DNA of 49,522 bases from Coleofasciculus sp. LEGE 07092 (lineage in GTDB: Bacteria; Cyanobacteriota; Cyanobacteriia; Cyanobacteriales; Coleofasciculaceae). A program made the translations under genes and the position numbers. This document shows, in pieces, positions 8,637 through 17,578 of this stretch; the stretch's first letter is position 1; each line of letters starts with the position of its first letter. The DNA is taken from the NCBI RefSeq assembly GCF_015207375.1, contig NZ_JADEWY010000037.1, positions 1 through 49,522 on the forward strand. The letters run 5' to 3'. The notes below the pieces were generated by a model that saw only the letters and a list, made by a program, of their open reading frames with translations, searched no databases and was not told where the DNA came from.

Positions 8637-8821
8637 ATTAAGGGGTTTTCCCAAGGGTTAGCTGCAACACATTAGCTCCTGGCTACTAGCTTATTGTCTC
8701 TCGGTCTGTGTCAGAGTGGTAAGAGCATTGAAATTACAAAACATACCGATTGACAATCTTCTTAATTGCCAATTGCTCATCGCTGAAACTATGTTGACTT
8801 TTGTTGCATCCCTTTAATTAT

Positions 8822-9715
8822 ATGGAGTTTGAGTCTCAAGCGATGAAGACAGAAGCCTTATTTCACGTTCCGGTACTAAGACAGGAATTAATTACAGGCT
8901 TGAATATCCATCCGGGCGGACATTATCTTGACGCTACGGTGGGAGGTGGGGGACACAGCCAGTTGATTTTAGCAGCAGCCACCGACGTGAGGGTAACGGC
9001 AATTGACCGCGATGCTGAAGCGCTGGCAACGGCTCGTGTTAAACTGGCTGCCTACAGCGATCGCATCCAATTCTGGCACGGAAATTTTACTGAATATAAG
9101 CCAGATAATACTTTATTAGATGGAATTATTGCCGATTTAGGCGTTAGCTCTGCTCAATTCGATGTTCCAGAGCGAGGCTTTAGCTTTCGCCATACCGCCC
9201 AGTTAGATATGCGGATGGATCAGCGCCAGTCCCTCACAGCCGCAGAGGTTATCAATCACTGGGATGAAGTACAATTGGCAGATATCTTTTATAAATATGG
9301 CGAAGAACGCCTATCTCGACGCATTGCCCGCCGAATTGTTGAAAAACGTCCGTTTCAGACAACGACACAATTGGCAGATGCGATCGCGAAAAGCGTTCCC
9401 TCCAAATACCGCTATGGCAGAATTAATCCCGCCACCCGTGTTTTTCAAGCCCTCCGCATCACCGTTAATCAAGAGCTATCTTCTTTAGAAACCTTCCTGA
9501 ATCGCGCCCCAACTTGGCTGAAACCAGGAGGCAGAATTGGCATTATCAGCTTTCACAGTCTAGAAGACCGTCTCGTTAAGCACAACTTTCGGGACTCACC
9601 CCTCTTGCAAGTGCTGACCAAAAAGCCCGTAACTCCCCAAGCAGAAGAACTAGATGAAAATCCTCGCTCTCGTTCTGCCAAGTTAAGGAGAGCCGAGCGG
9701 ATTGGAGAGGGATAA
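8822..9715 (+). CDS. rsmH: 16S rRNA (cytosine(1402)-N(4))-methyltransferase RsmH
   Basis: SAM-dependent methyltransferase that modifies C1402 in the decoding centre of 16S rRNA. Motif I is [27 protein letters not shown] and the ERGFSFR segment are further family signatures, and [17 protein letters not shown] lies near the C-terminus. The length of about 297 residues is normal. Starts possible: TTG 8801, ATG 8822, ATG 8843; the family alignment (HVPVLRQEL) permits either ATG. It is divergent from ndhH and is not beside mraZ or ftsL, as is usual in cyanobacteria, where the dcw cluster is dispersed. Confidence 0.95.
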   Translation: MEFESQAMKTEALFHVPVLRQELITGLNIHPGGHYLDATVGGGGHSQLILAAATDVRVTAIDRDAEALATARVKLAAYSDRIQFWHGNFTEYKPDNTLLDGIIADLGVSSAQFDVPERGFSFRHTAQLDMRMDQRQSLTAAEVINHWDEVQLADIFYKYGEERLSRRIARRIVEKRPFQTTTQLADAIAKSVPSKYRYGRINPATRVFQALRITVNQELSSLETFLNRAPTWLKPGGRIGIISFHSLEDRLVKHNFRDSPLLQVLTKKPVTPQAEELDENPRSRSAKLRRAERIGEG

Positions 9716-9876
9716 GAGGGATAAGGAAGATGGGGGAGATGGGCGAGAGTACGTTTGTTCGTGAAAACTTTACAAAAATTTGATAGTTCAGGGTGGGCAT
9801 AGCTATTTAAATTAGACATAAATGGATATGGGATAAAATTGCGCTTTTAATCAATAAACTATTTTTGTGAACTTAA

Positions 9877-11046
9877 ATGAATCCACAAACCCCGGTAACT
9901 ATTCCGTTTGTCGATCTGACACTGCAACATCAGCCCATTCAAGACCAACTAGAACAGGCGATTCAATCTGTAGTTCAGCGGGGAGATTTTGTATTGGGTC
10001 AAGCTTTGGCAGAGTTTGAGGTGGGGTTTGCCGCAGCGTCTGGTGTTGAATATGGTATTGGAGTAGCCTGTGGAACGGATGCGATCGCTTTAGGGCTGCA
10101 AGCCTGCGGTATCGGTGTGGGTGATGAAGTTATCCTTCCTGCCAATACCTTTATAGCGACGCTGATTGGCGTCATTCATACGGGTGCTACTCCGATTTTA
10201 GTAGATTGTGAACCTGACACAGCCCTAATTAACTTGGATGCTGCCCGAAAAGCAGTCACGGCTAAAACCAAAGCGATTCTCCCTGTTCACCTCTACGGGC
10301 AGATGGTTTCGCCGCGCCAATTATTAGAATTTGCCGACACCCATAATTTAATAATTTTTGAAGATGCAGCTCAAGCGCACTTAGCTGAACGAGAAGGGTA
10401 TCGAGCGGGTTCAGTCGGTAAGGCGGCGGCATTTAGCTTTTACCCGAGTAAAAACTTGGGTGCCTTTGGCGATGGTGGAATTGTTCTCACCAACGATGCT
10501 ACTGTAGCCCAAAAACTGCGATCGCTCCGCAATTACGGAGCACCTCGTAAATATTTCCACCCTGACTTCGGCACAAACAGCCGCTTGGATACTCTGCAAG
10601 CTGCCATTCTCCACGCCAAACTACCCCATTTACCCCAATGGAACCAGTTACGCAACCAAGCCGCCCAGCACTATGATCACTTGCTAGCACCCTTAGCCAA
10701 GGCGGGAATTTTTCCCATCCAAAACCACAGTAGAATGGGTCACGTTTACCATCTTTACGTGATTCGAGTTACGACAGACTGCCCTTTAGAGCGACAAAGC
10801 ATTCAGGATAAACTAGCAGTAGTTGGTATTCAAACCGGGATTCACTATCCCATCCCCTGCCACCTCCAACCCGCTTATGCTTATTTGGGATATCAAGCCG
10901 GTGACTTTCCCCATGCCGAAACCCTTTGTCAAGAGATTTTGTCGCTGCCGATGTATCCGGGCTTGAGCAACGAGCAAATTCAGTGCGTTGTAGACTCCTT
11001 AGAAAACCTCTTGCCAACCCAACACTCATTCGTCATCAATCATTAG
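9877..11046 (+). CDS. DegT/DnrJ/EryC1/StrS-family sugar aminotransferase
   Basis: PLP-dependent aminotransferase of nucleotide-sugar pathways, 389 residues. GTDAIALGLQACGIG binds the cofactor phosphate, FEDAAQAH (162-169) holds the Asp that pairs with the PLP ring nitrogen, and Lys192 in FYPSKNLGAFGDGG is the Schiff-base lysine. Such enzymes convert a 3-keto or 4-keto nucleotide sugar to the amino sugar. It lies 89 bp upstream of the cyanoexosortase gene on the same strand and begins a run of export genes, so it probably supplies an amino sugar for a surface polysaccharide (inference). The exact substrate cannot be read from the sequence. Confidence 0.93.
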   Translation: MNPQTPVTIPFVDLTLQHQPIQDQLEQAIQSVVQRGDFVLGQALAEFEVGFAAASGVEYGIGVACGTDAIALGLQACGIGVGDEVILPANTFIATLIGVIHTGATPILVDCEPDTALINLDAARKAVTAKTKAILPVHLYGQMVSPRQLLEFADTHNLIIFEDAAQAHLAEREGYRAGSVGKAAAFSFYPSKNLGAFGDGGIVLTNDATVAQKLRSLRNYGAPRKYFHPDFGTNSRLDTLQAAILHAKLPHLPQWNQLRNQAAQHYDHLLAPLAKAGIFPIQNHSRMGHVYHLYVIRVTTDCPLERQSIQDKLAVVGIQTGIHYPIPCHLQPAYAYLGYQAGDFPHAETLCQEILSLPMYPGLSNEQIQCVVDSLENLLPTQHSFVINH

Positions 11047-11135
11047 TCTTTTGCAGAGTTTCCAAAACGAAGAAGTTTTTTGCAAATCAATAATTACAGC
11101 ACACCCCATTCCCCACTCCCCATTCCCTAAAACCT

Positions 11136-12035
11136 ATGCAAATCGGACGCAAAATTCCCATCGCCATCGATCGCTACCTGATAGACGGTGCGATTCTTGC
11201 TTTGCTGGCAATTGTCTATGCGCCCCTACTGATTTACTGGTATGATGGCTGGCTCAACAAAAGTGTCAGCCTGGTTCACGAATACTTCAGCCACGGTTTA
11301 ATTGGACTGCCCTTTGCTGCTTACATTGCTTGGACTCACCGAAAGCAATGGCGCAAGTTACCCCATAATGCTCACCCTCTGGGTCTGGTGTTACTACTAT
11401 TGGGAGGATTATTCTATCTATCAGGTCAATCAGAACTGGTTAATTTATCCTTTCCTGCTGTTTTAGCTGGACTTTGCCTGTGGTTTAAGGGCATTCGGGG
11501 ATTCCGACTGCAAAGTTTTCCCCTCATGCTGGTATTTTTAGCCACGCCAACGGCAGTCCCCTACTTGATAGAACCTTATATCTTGCCCCTACAGCGGTTT
11601 ATTGCGGGGACGGCTGCATTTATCTTGGTGCAGTTCGGTTTAGATGTGACGCTAGTTGGTGTCAATTTGTTCGTTGGCGGACGGATTGTCGAAGTTGCCC
11701 CTCACTGTGCGGGTTTGAAGATGTTGTTCACCAGCCTGTATGTTGCCTTGATGCTGCTGTACTGGAGTGATGCTTGGAAGTCCCGCCAGAAAAGGATTTT
11801 GCTTTTATCGGGAGCCGTAGTCGTTAGCGTTGTGGGTAATATTATTCGCAATGCCTTACTTACCTTCTTCCACGGTACAGGTCAAGACAGTGCCTTTCAT
11901 TGGCTGCATGAAAGCTGGGGTGGCGATGTGTATTCGGCTGGGATGCTGGGTATGCTGGTGATTTTACTCAACGCAATCGAACGATATTGCCCAGAGGAAC
12001 CCGAATCGAGTCCCCAGTTACCCGAGGGAGAATAA
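11136..12035 (+). CDS. crtB: Cyanoexosortase B
   Basis: A 299-residue polytopic membrane protein with about eight hydrophobic segments. Exosortase catalytic residues are visible: Cys191 in VAPHCAGLKML, Arg238 in GNIIRNALL, and a His at 255 or 258 in FHWLHES. Exosortases cleave C-terminal PEP-CTERM-type sorting tails and attach proteins to the envelope. The immediate downstream gene is the matching cyanoexosortase B partner protein, and export genes for exopolysaccharide follow, which is the characteristic setting for this family. No protein with a PEP-CTERM tail is encoded in the window, so substrates must be elsewhere. The gene name crtB is also used for phytoene synthase, which this is not. 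Confidence 0.9.
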   Translation: MQIGRKIPIAIDRYLIDGAILALLAIVYAPLLIYWYDGWLNKSVSLVHEYFSHGLIGLPFAAYIAWTHRKQWRKLPHNAHPLGLVLLLLGGLFYLSGQSELVNLSFPAVLAGLCLWFKGIRGFRLQSFPLMLVFLATPTAVPYLIEPYILPLQRFIAGTAAFILVQFGLDVTLVGVNLFVGGRIVEVAPHCAGLKMLFTSLYVALMLLYWSDAWKSRQKRILLLSGAVVVSVVGNIIRNALLTFFHGTGQDSAFHWLHESWGGDVYSAGMLGMLVILLNAIERYCPEEPESSPQLPEGE

Positions 12036-12085
12036 AACCGAAGAACTAGTATATCACATTCAATGGGGGCAAGCAAAAGGCATCC

Positions 12086-12850
12086 ATGAAGGCAAATGCA
12101 ATGAAATCAGTGAGCCTGCGCAAGTTAATTAGGGGTGTTCGACTCGATAGAGCGATCGCCCTAGCGCTGTTGTTAGTCCTGCTAGGAGTTGGGGCAATCC
12201 CCGGTTACTGGACAGGAAACTGGCCCTGGGCGGAACTTCCCAAAATAACGAACCTTAACCAAATCAGAAATCTCCGTAAGACAGGACTCGAACTTCCCGG
12301 TTTGCAAACCCTTGAGCAAAAAACGGTAACAATTGGGGGTCACGACTGGTCTTATCAAGAAATCAAAGCAGACTATCCAAAACCCATACTGTTGCTTTTA
12401 CTGCCTCCTAGCGATCACACCTCCCAGCCCCAGGTCGAATGGGCTGATATCGATGGTGTTTTCCAATGGCAGACCGATTCCTATACAAAAATGCAGTTTG
12501 AGGTAAAACCATCGGAGTTGGCATCCCTTACGGCAGCAACAGACAAAAATATTATTGCTGAAGTTGAGGCGCGTTTCTTTCGCGCTTGGACTCAGCAGCA
12601 AACCTTTGCCGTAGTGCAGTGGTATGCATCACCCCAAGGTGGACATCCAGCACCTAGCCGCTGGTTCTGGACAGATCAACTCGCTCAGTTGCACCGTCAG
12701 CGAGTTCCTTGGGTTGCCGTTTGCCTTCAGATTCCGATGGAACCCTTAGGGGATCTTGAAGCGTCTGAATCTCTAGCAGAATCTGTCAGTAAAATAGTTC
12801 AAACCGCCTTGATGGTCGATCCTTTTTCGGGAACCTCCAGTGCCTCATGA
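12086..12850 (+). CDS. Cyanoexosortase B system-associated protein
   Basis: 254 residues with one N-terminal membrane anchor (IALALLLVLLGVGAIPGYW, about residues 29-47) and a soluble extracytoplasmic part with WSYQEIKADYPKPILLLLLP and SRWFWTDQLAQLHRQRVPWV segments. This matches the partner protein always found beside cyanoexosortase B (TIGR04533-type). Its role is not known; by position it should assist processing or chain handling. Its stop overlaps the start of the next gene by 4 bp (ATGA at 12847-12850), so the two are probably translationally coupled. A second in-frame ATG (MKSVSLRK) is an alternative start. Confidence 0.85.
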   Translation: MKANAMKSVSLRKLIRGVRLDRAIALALLLVLLGVGAIPGYWTGNWPWAELPKITNLNQIRNLRKTGLELPGLQTLEQKTVTIGGHDWSYQEIKADYPKPILLLLLPPSDHTSQPQVEWADIDGVFQWQTDSYTKMQFEVKPSELASLTAATDKNIIAEVEARFFRAWTQQQTFAVVQWYASPQGGHPAPSRWFWTDQLAQLHRQRVPWVAVCLQIPMEPLGDLEASESLAESVSKIVQTALMVDPFSGTSSAS

Positions 12851-14097
12851 ATTCAAAATCAGGACAATACCCCCATCAGTCAGTAGTCTTGTGGAAGCCG
12901 TTAATTACCCTGGCTAAGGTTGGTTTTTACAGCACAGCAGGAACTCTTGCCACTACAGCCTTGCTAGGGATAGTTGATGCTGGTGCCGGCATAGCTCAGA
13001 CTATACCCGTTCTTCCCCCGGTCGAAGTCCCTGATGCAACGATTCCTAACCCAAACCTTCTCACTCCGGATGCCCTAGAACTGTATGCCCCTCTGCCACC
13101 CCTAGGCTACCCTGAGCAATCGCCTCAACGAGCACCCGACGCTCAATTTAAGCAATATATCTTGGGTATAGGAGATGCGATCGCAGCGACAGTGGAACGG
13201 TATCCCGACCTCAACTTTACAAGCCAAATTGATTTGCAAGGAAATATCCTTGTACCCCTCGTTGGCAAACTGCCAGTTATCGGACTGACACCGGAACAGG
13301 TTCAAGATTTACTACAGCGGAGCTTCAGTGAATTTGTTGTCGATCCAAAGGTGACGGTAGTACTGGCAGGAACTCGCCCAGCCACTATTACCATTACAGG
13401 TGAAGTACTCCGTCCGGGTTACTACTCCCTCGGACCGGGTTCGCCACTCACTGCCGCCCTGCAAGTGGCAGGCGGTACAACCAACGAAGCCGACTTGCGT
13501 ACTGTTATCATCCGTCGGCGCTCTCCTGTAAACAATTCCATCATTGAGCAACAAATTGATTTGTTTACGCCCCTGCAAAATGCCTCAGCCCTACCGGATG
13601 TGCAGCTCCGGGATGGCGATGCTGTCGTAGTCTTGAAGTTAGAAGCGGGTACGACAACAGATTATGACCTTAGTCTAGCCTCTCGTTCGACTTTGGCTCA
13701 ACCGCAAATTATTGTCCGAGTATTAAGCTACCCGAATGGCAGAATCGGCAACCTGAACTTGCCCAATGGTAGTACATTTGTAGATGCGTTAACCTCCCTT
13801 GCCCCAAGCTTGACAGATGCCAACTTGCGATCAATTGCTGTGATCCGCTTTGATCCGGAAAAGGGTCAAGCTGTTACTCAACGAATTAATGGGAAACGGG
13901 CATTGCTTGGTGATGCTGCGCAAAATGTCCCCCTACAAAATGAAGATGTCATTGTCGTCGGTCGTAGCCTTGTTGGTAAGGTTGAGAATGCCCTGCGTTT
14001 GGTCACGCGACCCTTTAGTGATTTTCTCGGCTTCCGCAACTTCTTTGAAAATATAGGAGACGTATTTGGTTCGGGAAATGACAATAACAATAATTAA
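12847..14097 (+). CDS. Polysaccharide biosynthesis/export protein (Wza-like, SLBB domains)
   Basis: 416 residues. An N-terminal signal peptide or anchor ends near GAGIAQ (about residue 53). A Poly_export domain follows (YILGIGDAIAATVERYPDLN onward, about 104-185) with DPKVTVVL, then SLBB beta-grasp segments (TITGEVLRPGYYSLGPGSPL, about 180-285, and a second at about 290-375). The C-terminus ends in Asn-rich residues. Wza-type proteins form the outer-membrane channel for capsule or exopolysaccharide. No lipobox Cys is evident, unlike classical Wza. The gene overlaps the exosortase partner gene and precedes the Wzc-like co-polymerase, so export of polysaccharide and anchoring of surface proteins are encoded together. 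Confidence 0.93.
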   Translation: MNSKSGQYPHQSVVLWKPLITLAKVGFYSTAGTLATTALLGIVDAGAGIAQTIPVLPPVEVPDATIPNPNLLTPDALELYAPLPPLGYPEQSPQRAPDAQFKQYILGIGDAIAATVERYPDLNFTSQIDLQGNILVPLVGKLPVIGLTPEQVQDLLQRSFSEFVVDPKVTVVLAGTRPATITITGEVLRPGYYSLGPGSPLTAALQVAGGTTNEADLRTVIIRRRSPVNNSIIEQQIDLFTPLQNASALPDVQLRDGDAVVVLKLEAGTTTDYDLSLASRSTLAQPQIIVRVLSYPNGRIGNLNLPNGSTFVDALTSLAPSLTDANLRSIAVIRFDPEKGQAVTQRINGKRALLGDAAQNVPLQNEDVIVVGRSLVGKVENALRLVTRPFSDFLGFRNFFENIGDVFGSGNDNNNN

Positions 14098-14266
14098 GAT
14101 TAAAGAAATCTACCCCATCCCCAATAAAAACTAAAGAATTCCCAAGACTACCCGCTTAAGCTAGAATACAGGCACAAATACTTACCTCTACCTAGTTCGA
14201 TCAAGTCAATATCTTAAAATTAAAGTATTAGAATTCCTGCTTCATCATACGTTCGGTGAAACTGCC

Positions 14267-16495
14267 ATGACCCCCCCCATAGTCAAACGTTATATTATCG
14301 CTCTCGATCGCCACAAGGTGACGGGAATGATTGTTTTTGCTCTGATCAGCGGGCTAGCAGGTATTGTGGCAATCATGCCATCGGAGGAAGCCGCTACGTC
14401 TTACGAGGCAGTTGGGGTTTTGAGAGTGACCACTCTGCCCACGACATTTTCACCAACGGGACAGCAGATTCAGCAGGAAGGAACCAATCTGACTGAGGAG
14501 CTGCTATTAGCCGACAATGTGGTCGAAGCGACAGCAACTGCTGTAGGAACTAAGGCAAAAGACCTGGTAAAGCAGGTGGAGTTGAAGTTTGGTGGCGGCG
14601 ATGATGATAAAAAACAAGCACCATCAATTATTGGAGTCATCTATAAAGATGGCGATCCGGAGAAAGCGGCGAAAACCGTAGATGTGCTGATGCAGAAGAT
14701 GGTAGAACAGAGCCGTTTGGTGAACAGTGAACGGCTACGAGCGATCATTGACTCAATTGAAACCCGAGCCGCAGAAGCCAAAGCCGAACTTCAAGAAGCC
14801 CAGCAGGAATTAGAACGCTACGACCGGATTGAGGGAGCAGCTTTGGCGGCAGCTCAAGATGGTACACTGTTGGGTTCGATTACAGGTAGCCAGCAGCAGC
14901 AACGGCAGCTTCAACTGACTCTAGAAGGTATGGATACTCAGATCGCCAGCTTGGAAAATCGGCTGGGGTTGACGGCTGACCAAGCTTATACCAATTCAGC
15001 CTTGAGTGCTGACCCAACGATTGCTAGCTTGCGCAGCCAAATTATGCAAGCCGATACTCAGTATCAAATGCTCAAGAGTCAAGGGTATAAAGATGCCCAC
15101 CCGAATGTGGCAGAGTTACTGCGACAACGACAGACTTCTGAAAAAATGCTACAGCAGCGTGCGACTGAAGTCATCGGTGGCAATGGGTTAGGTGAACCTC
15201 TAACACTCCCCAAAATTCGTCAAGATAGCAACCTAGACCCCGCCCGGATGCAACTGGCAAATCAGTTAGTCGCCCTGCAAACCCAGCGAGATACTCTCAG
15301 ACAGCAATTGGTTGCCATGAAGAGAACTGAGAAGGAGCTCTTGGAACAGTATCAAAAACTGCCAACCAAGCAGCTAGAGCGTATGGCGCTGCAAAACCAG
15401 TTCACGATGAGACAGAATTTTTACAATACTTTGCAGACATCGTTATTTAATGCTAAGACCGGAGAAGCTGAGACAGTCAGTAATCTGGCGGTTGCCCAAG
15501 CTCCACAAGTCAACGCCATTGGGGGAGGTGTCGAAAAAAGCAATCCCATTGTGATCTTGGCAGGGGGGACATTTTTCGGTTTAGTGGCGGCAGGTGGACT
15601 GATTGTGTTGCTGGCAATTCTGGATAGCAAGCTTTACACAGCACAGGAGATACAGCAGGTACTGGCGCAACAAGATGTACCCATCTTGGCAGAACTGCCC
15701 TCCGTCATGACTCTCGATCCAGACTTTGGACAAACAGGTATTTTGCTCAATCCCGATTCTCCTTACTTAGAGTTCTACGAGCGATTCCGCAGTAACTTGG
15801 TGCGTGGGGAGAATAAATCCTTAAAAGTGGTATTGGTGACAAGTACGACTCCAGGAGAAGGCAAGACGGTGACTGCTTACAACCTGGCGATCGCTTCAGC
15901 CCAAGCCGGTAAGCGTACCCTGTTAGTAGAAGGGGACTTGCGATCGCCCTCTCAATCTAAAATCTTTAAAGTCACCTCTGACTCCGACGCCCGCGTTCAA
16001 CCCCTGCTTTACTACAGCTCCAAGAGCGGATGCATTAAGTTAGCTCCTGATATTGAAAATCTCTACATCGTACCCAGTCCGGGACCTCAGCGACAAGCGG
16101 CTGCCATTCTCGAATCGAAGGAACTAGAGCAGTTGCTGACAGACGCTCGCGGTCGGTTTGACTTTGTGGTTGTAGATAGTCCTGCACTCTCCCAGTGCAA
16201 TGATGCTTGGTTGCTTCAACCTCTAACAGACGGCATGGTACTCGTTACCCGACCGGGTTACAGTGAGAAGGCGGTGTTAACTCAGACTGCTGAAGAATTA
16301 GTGGAAGCTGAACCGTCACCCCTCTTGGGAGCCATTATCAACGGTGTCGATAAACCTGTCTCTATCACCCCGGTTGAAGAGGTTGAAGAGATTGTTGATA
16401 GTGTTGATGATGAAGAAGAAGAGAGCTTTGAGGACGAAGAAGACTATGAAGAACAACAAGAGGAGCAAATTCCCACTGGAGCAATGCGGTTTTGA
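14267..16495 (+). CDS. Wzc-like polysaccharide co-polymerase with tyrosine-kinase (BY-kinase) domain
   Basis: 742 residues. A Wzz-type domain with a first membrane segment (about 17-34) and a second (about 427-448) encloses a long periplasmic coiled coil (about 150-400, rich in AEAKAELQEAQQELERY-type heptads). The cytoplasmic part has a Walker A motif (TTPGEGKTVTAYNLA, about 527-541), a Walker A' type segment (LLVEGDLRSP) and Walker B (FVVVDSPAL). In place of the Tyr-rich tail of BY-kinases, the last ~40 residues are a run of Glu and Asp with one Tyr. So autophosphorylation of a C-terminal Tyr cluster, the usual control of chain length, may be absent or use other residues. The role in chain-length control and export follows from the family and from the Wza gene just upstream. 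Confidence 0.93.
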   Translation: MTPPIVKRYIIALDRHKVTGMIVFALISGLAGIVAIMPSEEAATSYEAVGVLRVTTLPTTFSPTGQQIQQEGTNLTEELLLADNVVEATATAVGTKAKDLVKQVELKFGGGDDDKKQAPSIIGVIYKDGDPEKAAKTVDVLMQKMVEQSRLVNSERLRAIIDSIETRAAEAKAELQEAQQELERYDRIEGAALAAAQDGTLLGSITGSQQQQRQLQLTLEGMDTQIASLENRLGLTADQAYTNSALSADPTIASLRSQIMQADTQYQMLKSQGYKDAHPNVAELLRQRQTSEKMLQQRATEVIGGNGLGEPLTLPKIRQDSNLDPARMQLANQLVALQTQRDTLRQQLVAMKRTEKELLEQYQKLPTKQLERMALQNQFTMRQNFYNTLQTSLFNAKTGEAETVSNLAVAQAPQVNAIGGGVEKSNPIVILAGGTFFGLVAAGGLIVLLAILDSKLYTAQEIQQVLAQQDVPILAELPSVMTLDPDFGQTGILLNPDSPYLEFYERFRSNLVRGENKSLKVVLVTSTTPGEGKTVTAYNLAIASAQAGKRTLLVEGDLRSPSQSKIFKVTSDSDARVQPLLYYSSKSGCIKLAPDIENLYIVPSPGPQRQAAAILESKELEQLLTDARGRFDFVVVDSPALSQCNDAWLLQPLTDGMVLVTRPGYSEKAVLTQTAEELVEAEPSPLLGAIINGVDKPVSITPVEEVEEIVDSVDDEEEESFEDEEDYEEQQEEQIPTGAMRF

Positions 16496-16603
16496 GGGAG
16501 TCAACAACTCACCGCTAAGTTCTAACGAACTATAGCGGCAGCTTGAAATACAGCTCTAGTTGACCAGACTAAGGTTCTAGAAACCTACGTTATCTATAAA
16601 ATC

Positions 16604-16635
16604 TATAAAAAAAGGAGAGGCTTAACCTCTCCTTT
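16604..16635 (-). terminator. Rho-independent terminator of the rbc operon
   Basis: A perfect 10-bp stem (AAAGGAGAGG at 16611-16620 with CCTCTCCTTT at 16626-16635) and a 5-nt loop lie 43 bp after the rbcS stop. Read on the minus strand it is followed by a T-run, the classical form. Confidence 0.9.
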
Positions 16636-16677
16636 CAATTTTCAATCTCAGAAAATTTTAGCAATCAGCAGATTAGT

Positions 16678-17028
16678 TTAGTAGTAGCTCCGGCGGGCAC
16701 CAGCTTCATTGGGTTTGTAAACAATGAAACTGAGAACTTGGCACTGCTTGATGTTATCAAACCCGACAACTCGGATAAAACTATCACGGTAGTCAGAGCG
16801 ACAAGCATCCACTTCCGCCATCACTTCTTTAGGTGAGCGAGCTTGAAATAAAGGAAGCTTCCACAATGTCCAATAGTGTTGCGTCGGTTCTGAAGATTCG
16901 CTGAATTCGATAGCTGGAATGTAGCCCTGCTCCAGAATATACTCCACTTGTCTGATAATTTGCGCATCGCTCAGGGGTGGCAAATAGGATAGGGTTTCGT
17001 AACGACGCTCTTTCGGTAAAGTTTGCAT
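16678..17028 (-). CDS. rbcS: Ribulose bisphosphate carboxylase small subunit
   Basis: 116 residues with RbcS signatures: [14 protein letters not shown] at the start, [24 protein letters not shown], and ECxxA-type segment [11 protein letters not shown]. It is the small subunit of form IB Rubisco (L8S8) in the carboxysome. It is third in the rbcL-rbcX-rbcS operon, 70 bp after rbcX, and is followed by a strong terminator. Length is typical. Confidence 0.98.
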   Translation of the reverse strand: MQTLPKERRYETLSYLPPLSDAQIIRQVEYILEQGYIPAIEFSESSEPTQHYWTLWKLPLFQARSPKEVMAEVDACRSDYRDSFIRVVGFDNIKQCQVLSFIVYKPNEAGARRSYY

Positions 17029-17098
17029 GGGTTATGCTCGTAAATTGAAGTAAGGGTATACAACCTAGAGGCTTTATGGTGTCCCTGACTCAGTCGTA

Positions 17099-17488
17099 TT
17101 AGTTTTCTGAATCAGGTTGCTGTTCGGGGTAGCTAGGGGGTTCAGAGCTTATAAATTGCGTAATGCGCTCTAGATGCTGACGCCGATGTTCTGTGTTTGA
17201 CTGCTGGATGCTAGTGCGAACCATTTCAGGTAAGAACTCTGCTACTTCTTCTGCCATGTGCTGCCGTACAGTCATGAGTCGAAGCGCTAGCTCTTGTTTC
17301 TCTTGAAGTAAGGCTAGCAGGAAAGCTTCACCATCTTGGATACTGTTCCTTGAAGAAAAGGAATGCAGCCATAGTGCCTGGGGAGGGTCAGTTTCACTCA
17401 ACTGAGCCATAACTGTCCGTAGCGCCTGATAGGTAAAGTAGCTAGTCAACACCTTGGCTGTATCTTTCGCAACTTGTTTTAGATCCAT
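17099..17488 (-). CDS. rbcX: Rubisco assembly chaperone RbcX
   Basis: About 129 residues, mostly helical. The family N-terminus MDLKQVAKDTAKVLTSYFTY fixes the start at the ATG at 17488; the frame is open further upstream to 17572 but that part lies in a repeat-like spacer. The SFSSRNSIQDGEAFLLALL segment is the conserved central groove of RbcX, which binds the C-terminal tail of RbcL and helps form the L8 core. It sits between rbcL and rbcS, the usual cyanobacterial order. Confidence 0.96.
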   Translation of the reverse strand: MDLKQVAKDTAKVLTSYFTYQALRTVMAQLSETDPPQALWLHSFSSRNSIQDGEAFLLALLQEKQELALRLMTVRQHMAEEVAEFLPEMVRTSIQQSNTEHRRQHLERITQFISSEPPSYPEQQPDSEN

Positions 17489-17578
17489 CTTCTGAACCCT
17501 GCCTAGTAAGTGCTGAATTTTGAGTACTGAATCCTGAGTATACTTTGTCACCCAGGACTCAGCACTCAGCACTTTAGA

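Noticed and set aside
17489..17572. N-terminal extension of RbcX
   Set aside because: The extra codons fall in repeat-like spacer; the family start is the ATG at 17488.
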